The position numbers were made by a program, and so were the translations under genes. The notes beneath the pieces are model-generated. The model made no database searches, had not been told where the DNA came from, and saw nothing but the letters and a program-made list of their open reading frames with translations. DNA of 64,000 bases from an uncultured Bacteroides sp. (GTDB lineage: Bacteria > Bacteroidota > Bacteroidia > Bacteroidales > Bacteroidaceae), in contig USCT01000003.1 of NCBI GenBank assembly GCA_900553185.1, positions 62,001 through 126,000 of the forward strand. The letters are read 5' to 3'. Each line of letters opens with the position of its first letter. Within the stretch, counting starts at the first letter, position 1. Below, piece by piece: positions 60,073-64,000 of this stretch.

Positions 60073-63000
60073 CTATTTATATTCATCCCAGCTCTTAATC
60101 GCAATATCATCGATACTCATTGAACAGAAGGCATTGATAAATGCACTGGCCAGGCGAGCATTGGTAACCAATGGAATATTCAGATCTACTGCAGCACGAC
60201 GGATCTTATAACCATTGTCAAGTTCGGTAGGAGTAAGATCACGAGGAATATTTACCACCATATCGATTTCTTTCTTATGAAGCATTTCCAAGGCCTGTGG
60301 ATGTCCTTCTTCACTCGGCCAGTATACACGAGTATTCTCTACACCGTTTTCAGTAAGGAATTTTGAAGAACCACCGGTAGCATAAATATTATAACCTTTT
60401 GCCTTAAGGGCGCGAGCCGCCTGAAGCAAATCTACTTTCTGTTTCAGAGTACCTGTAGACATCAGAATATTCTTTTCCGGAATACGATAACCAACAGACA
60501 GCATAGCCTTCAGCACCGCACACGATGTATCGTCCCCCAAACAGCCTACTTCACCGGTAGACGACATATCTACACCCAATACAGGATCGGCCTTCTGCAA
60601 ACGGTTGAACGAGAACTGACTGGCCTTGATTCCTACATAATCAAGATCGAAGAGGTTCTTTTCGGGTTTCTCAACCGGCAATCCCAGCATAACTTTGGTA
60701 GCCAGTTCGATAAAGTTAATTTTCAATACCTTGCTGACGAACGGGAAGGAACGGCTGGCACGCAGGTTACATTCGATAACCTTAATATCGTTTTCACGAG
60801 CCAGGAACTGAATGTTGAACGGACCGGAAATATTCAGTTCTTTGGCAATCTGACGAGAAATACGCTTGATACGGCGAACTGTTTCTACATACAGTTTCTG
60901 CGGTGGGAACTGAATAGTCGCATCACCCGAATGAACACCAGCAAATTCAATGTGTTCACTGATAGCGTAACAAATGATTTCGCCGTTCTGGGCTACCGCA
61001 TCCATTTCCACTTCCTTGGCATGTTCGATGAACTGACTGACTACAACCGGGTGTTTCTTTGACACATTGGCAGCCAGCTGCAGGAAACGTTCCAGTTCTT
61101 CCTGGTTGGAACATACATTCATGGCTGCTCCTGACAGCACATACGACGGACGAACCAGTACAGGGAATCCAACTTTCTTAATAAAAGCATTGATGTCTTC
61201 CATCGAAGTCAGTGCACTCCATTCCGGCTGGTCAACTCCGATGCGGTCAAGCATAGCAGAGAATTTGTCACGATCTTCGGCATTGTCAATACTCTTGGCT
61301 GAGGTTCCCAAAATATTTACATGTTGCGCATCCAAGCGTAACGCCAGGTTATTCGGAATCTGTCCACCGGTAGAAACAATCACACCATGTGGATTTTCCA
61401 GATCAAGAATATCCATTACACGTTCAAAGGTCAGTTCGTCAAAGTACAGACGGTCGCACATATCGTAATCGGTAGATACAGTTTCCGGATTATAGTTGAT
61501 CATTACACTCCGGTAACCTTCCTTACGAATCGTATTCAGAGCCTGTACACCGCACCAGTCAAACTCAACAGAAGAACCGATACGGTAAGCACCTGAACCT
61601 AAAACTACAATGCTCTTATGGTCGCCCAGATAATGCACGTCATTGGCCACACCACTGTATGTCAGATACAGATAGTTTGTTTGTGCCGGATATTCGGCAG
61701 CCAGCGTATCAATCTGTTTTACAACCGGCACAATGCCTACGCTCTTGCGGTGATTGCGGATAGCCAGACTGCCTTCTTCCATTTCGCCTTCGTATCCGAT
61801 AGCACGAGCCACCTGGAAATCAGAGAATCCCTGACGTTTGGCTTTGTAAAGTAGTTCATTCGGAAGCTGAGACAGCTGTTTATGATTGTTTCCCCACTCA
61901 TGGAGTTCTTTCGAAGTCTGCATGATGTTCATCAGCTTGTCAAGGAACCACTTATCAATCTTGGTAAGGTCGTGAATCTGGTCAACGGTATAACCGGCAC
62001 GCATGGCCTTTGAAATTACGAAAATACGCTTGTCTGTCGGTTCACGCAAAGCTTTGTCAACATCGGCAATCTGCAATTCCTTGTTTTCTACAAAACCGTG
62101 CATACCCTGGCCAATCATACGCAAACCTTTCTGAATAGCCTCTTCGAAAGTACGTCCGATCGCCATCACCTCACCTACAGATTTCATACTGGAACCCAGC
62201 TCACGGTCTACACCGTGGAACTTACCCAAGTCCCAGCGAGGAATCTTGCACACCACATAGTCCAACGCGGGCTCAAAGAACGCAGAAGTCGTTTTAGTTA
62301 CTGAATTCTTCAAATCGAACAAACCGTAACCCAAACCCAATTTAGCAGCAACGAAAGCCAATGGGTAACCGGTAGCTTTAGAAGCCAAGGCAGAAGAACG
62401 GCTCAGACGAGCATTTACTTCAATGACACGGTAATCTTCCGATTCAGGATCAAAAGCATATTGAACGTTACATTCACCTACGATACCGATGTGTCGGATG
62501 ATGCGGATAGCCAGTTCACGCAACTTGTGATACTCACTGTTGGTCAGAGTCTGCGAAGGAGCGATTACAATAGACTCACCGGTATGGATACCCAGCGGGT
62601 CGAAGTTTTCCATGTTACATACCGTGATACAGTTGTCGAAGCGGTCACGCACAACCTCGTATTCTACTTCCTTCCAACCTTTCAGGCTCTTTTCTACCAA
62701 AACCTGCGGAGAGAAAGAGAATGCTTTTTCAGCCAGCACATTCAGTTCTTCTTCGTTATCGCAGAAACCTGAACCCAGTCCTCCTAATGCGTATGCCGCA
62801 CGGATAATAACCGGATAACCCAGTTCCTTGGCCGCACGACGAGCGTCTTCTATATTTTCTACGGCTTCACTCTTGATGGTCTTTACATGGATCTCATCCA
62901 GTTTCTGAACGAACAACTCACGGTCTTCCGTATCCATGATGGCCTGTACCGGTGTACCAAGTACACGGGCATTATATTTTTCAAACACACCAGCCTTGTA

Positions 63001-63300
63001 AAGAGCTACACCGCAGTTCAGGGCTGTCTGTCCGCCGAATGACAGCAACACACCGTCGGGACGTTCCTTATCAATAACCTTCTCTACAAAATAAGGAGTA
63101 ACGGGCAAAAAGTAAATTTTATCGGCTACACCTTCGGAAGTCTGTACGGTAGCAATGTTCGGATTGATCAGAATGGTTTCAATACCTTCTTCTTTCAAAG
63201 CCTTCAGGGCCTGTGAACCAGAATAATCGAATTCGCCAGCTTCACCGATTTTCAAGGCTCCTGAACCTAACAGCAATACTTTCTTTATATTTTCTTTCAT
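60073..63300 (-). CDS. carB: carbamoyl-phosphate synthase large subunit
   Basis: CarB makes carbamoyl phosphate from bicarbonate, ATP and ammonia delivered by CarA, for pyrimidine and arginine synthesis. The 1075-residue protein has two ATP-grasp halves (about 1-545 and 550-930), each opening with a GSGA motif (GSGALKIGEAGEFDYSGSQA; GSGAYRIGSSVEFDWCGVQA), and a C-terminal MGS-like regulatory domain (about 935-1075). Length and motifs are complete. carA lies 23 bp upstream in the same operon. Confidence 0.97.
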   Translation of the reverse strand: MKENIKKVLLLGSGALKIGEAGEFDYSGSQALKALKEEGIETILINPNIATVQTSEGVADKIYFLPVTPYFVEKVIDKERPDGVLLSFGGQTALNCGVALYKAGVFEKYNARVLGTPVQAIMDTEDRELFVQKLDEIHVKTIKSEAVENIEDARRAAKELGYPVIIRAAYALGGLGSGFCDNEEELNVLAEKAFSFSPQVLVEKSLKGWKEVEYEVVRDRFDNCITVCNMENFDPLGIHTGESIVIAPSQTLTNSEYHKLRELAIRIIRHIGIVGECNVQYAFDPESEDYRVIEVNARLSRSSALASKATGYPLAFVAAKLGLGYGLFDLKNSVTKTTSAFFEPALDYVVCKIPRWDLGKFHGVDRELGSSMKSVGEVMAIGRTFEEAIQKGLRMIGQGMHGFVENKELQIADVDKALREPTDKRIFVISKAMRAGYTVDQIHDLTKIDKWFLDKLMNIMQTSKELHEWGNNHKQLSQLPNELLYKAKRQGFSDFQVARAIGYEGEMEEGSLAIRNHRKSVGIVPVVKQIDTLAAEYPAQTNYLYLTYSGVANDVHYLGDHKSIVVLGSGAYRIGSSVEFDWCGVQALNTIRKEGYRSVMINYNPETVSTDYDMCDRLYFDELTFERVMDILDLENPHGVIVSTGGQIPNNLALRLDAQHVNILGTSAKSIDNAEDRDKFSAMLDRIGVDQPEWSALTSMEDINAFIKKVGFPVLVRPSYVLSGAAMNVCSNQEELERFLQLAANVSKKHPVVVSQFIEHAKEVEMDAVAQNGEIICYAISEHIEFAGVHSGDATIQFPPQKLYVETVRRIKRISRQIAKELNISGPFNIQFLARENDIKVIECNLRASRSFPFVSKVLKINFIELATKVMLGLPVEKPEKNLFDLDYVGIKASQFSFNRLQKADPVLGVDMSSTGEVGCLGDDTSCAVLKAMLSVGYRIPEKNILMSTGTLKQKVDLLQAARALKAKGYNIYATGGSSKFLTENGVENTRVYWPSEEGHPQALEMLHKKEIDMVVNIPRDLTPTELDNGYKIRRAAVDLNIPLVTNARLASAFINAFCSMSIDDIAIKSWDEYK

Positions 63301-63323
63301 TGTCTTCTTTGTTTTTTAATGGA

Positions 63324-64000
63324 TTACAGCAACTTTACAAATTCGTCGAACAGGAACTCTGTATCGGTAGGACCGCTGGCAGCTTCGGGATGGAACTGTG
63401 CCGAGAACCAAGGATTCTTTTTGTGACGAATACCTTCGTTTGAGCCGTCGTTCATATTAATGAAGAGCGGTTCCCAGTCTGCTCCCAGGGTATTGTTGTC
63501 TACTGCATAACCGTGGTTCTGTGAGGTAATGAAACATTTATCCGTTCCCACCATGCGTACTGGCTGATTGTGACTACGATGACCGTATTTCAGCTTATAA
63601 ATCTTAGCTCCACCAGCCTTTGAAAGCAACTGATTACCCATACAAATACCAAAAATAGGCAATTTTTCATTCTGCATGGCCTTACGGATATTCTGTACAG
63701 CAGCATCGCATGTATCAGGGTCACCCGGACCGTTGGAAATGAACAAACCGTCGAATTTCAAGGAATTAAAGTCGTAGTTCCATGGCACACGAATGATTTC
63801 TACGTCACGTTTCAGCAAACAGCGAATGATATTTGATTTCACGCCACAGTCTACCAACACTACTTTCTTCTTTCCTTCACCTTCGTTGTAACGAATGACC
63901 TCCTTGCAGGAAACCTTGTCTACGTAGTTCACACCCGCATAAGTAGCTTCCGGGATGTTTTCCGGTTCATCATCGAAAACGATTTTTCCCATCATCACAC
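63324..64000 (-). CDS. carA: carbamoyl-phosphate synthase small subunit, cut by window edge
   Basis: About 225 C-terminal residues are present and the gene runs off the right edge. The class I amidotransferase domain is complete: nucleophile Cys in FGICMGNQLLS, and the His-Glu pair in FHPEAASGP, with GPGDPDTCDAA before them. It releases ammonia from glutamine for CarB. The apparent start at the edge is internal. Confidence 0.95.
   Translation of the reverse strand, partial: VMMGKIVFDDEPENIPEATYAGVNYVDKVSCKEVIRYNEGEGKKKVVLVDCGVKSNIIRCLLKRDVEIIRVPWNYDFNSLKFDGLFISNGPGDPDTCDAAVQNIRKAMQNEKLPIFGICMGNQLLSKAGGAKIYKLKYGHRSHNQPVRMVGTDKCFITSQNHGYAVDNNTLGADWEPLFINMNDGSNEGIRHKKNPWFSAQFHPEAASGPTDTEFLFDEFVKLL

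Noticed and set aside
1..64000. tRNA, rRNA, CRISPR array or prophage
   Set aside because: Gaps between genes were read on both strands; no cloverleaf, rRNA motif, regular repeat-spacer series or phage gene was recognised.

Overview
The window looks like chromosomal DNA of a gut Bacteroidales, closest in style to Bacteroides or Phocaeicola. The evidence is SusC/SusD importers, many promoters of the Bacteroides sigma-ABfr type (TTTG, 19-20 bp, TAnnTTTG), genes that mostly lack Shine-Dalgarno sequences, a TPR-AraC regulator, GldE beside MutY and SSB, and a Bacteroidetes-type trp operon that begins with trpB. I see no rRNA, tRNA, CRISPR array, transposase or prophage. The species is not certain.

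Layout. 0.7-2.7 kb holds two secreted proteins of unknown function. 2.8-8.2 kb holds an outer-membrane beta-barrel receptor, a CAT-fold acetyltransferase and a histidine kinase/response regulator pair. 8.3-12.5 kb holds LemA, a TPM-domain protein, chorismate synthase (aroC) and an M20 dipeptidase. 12.7-19.1 kb is the most unusual stretch. A TrmH-family methyltransferase, a glutaredoxin-like gene and an alpha/beta hydrolase originally lay side by side. The junction between them is now present twice, as diverged direct repeats, and between the copies sit an AraC regulator and a GH2 glycosidase. 19.2-27.1 kb is a TPR-AraC regulator with a SusC-SusD-thioredoxin-like lipoprotein system. 27.1-33.4 kb holds a secreted endonuclease/phosphatase-fold protein, an M20C dipeptidase, an OmpH-like lipoprotein, an MltF-type transglycosylase, uridine kinase and a Dabb protein.

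33.4-44.8 kb is an amino-acid biosynthesis block: hisGDCB and then trpBEGDCFA. Each operon is preceded by a strong promoter, a short leader peptide (one His-rich, one with tandem Trp) and an intrinsic terminator, which is the layout of ribosome-mediated attenuation. AroC at 10-11 kb makes the chorismate used by TrpE/TrpG. hisH, hisA, hisF and hisI are not in the window. 44.9-52.1 kb holds asparaginase, a second two-component system and a mutY-ssb-gldE-phosphopantetheinyl transferase operon. 52.2-54.4 kb holds an HU protein, a 30-residue AURKAIP1/COX24-type protein and RNase G.

54.4-58.4 kb is a stress cluster: a di-iron Fe-S repair protein, Hsp20, a Fur-family repressor, thioredoxin with a small Cys-rich membrane protein, and OxyR with both redox cysteines. 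The window ends with a 483-residue protein of unknown function and carB-carA, carA running off the right edge. Identity and alignment statements are by eye; no database search was possible.
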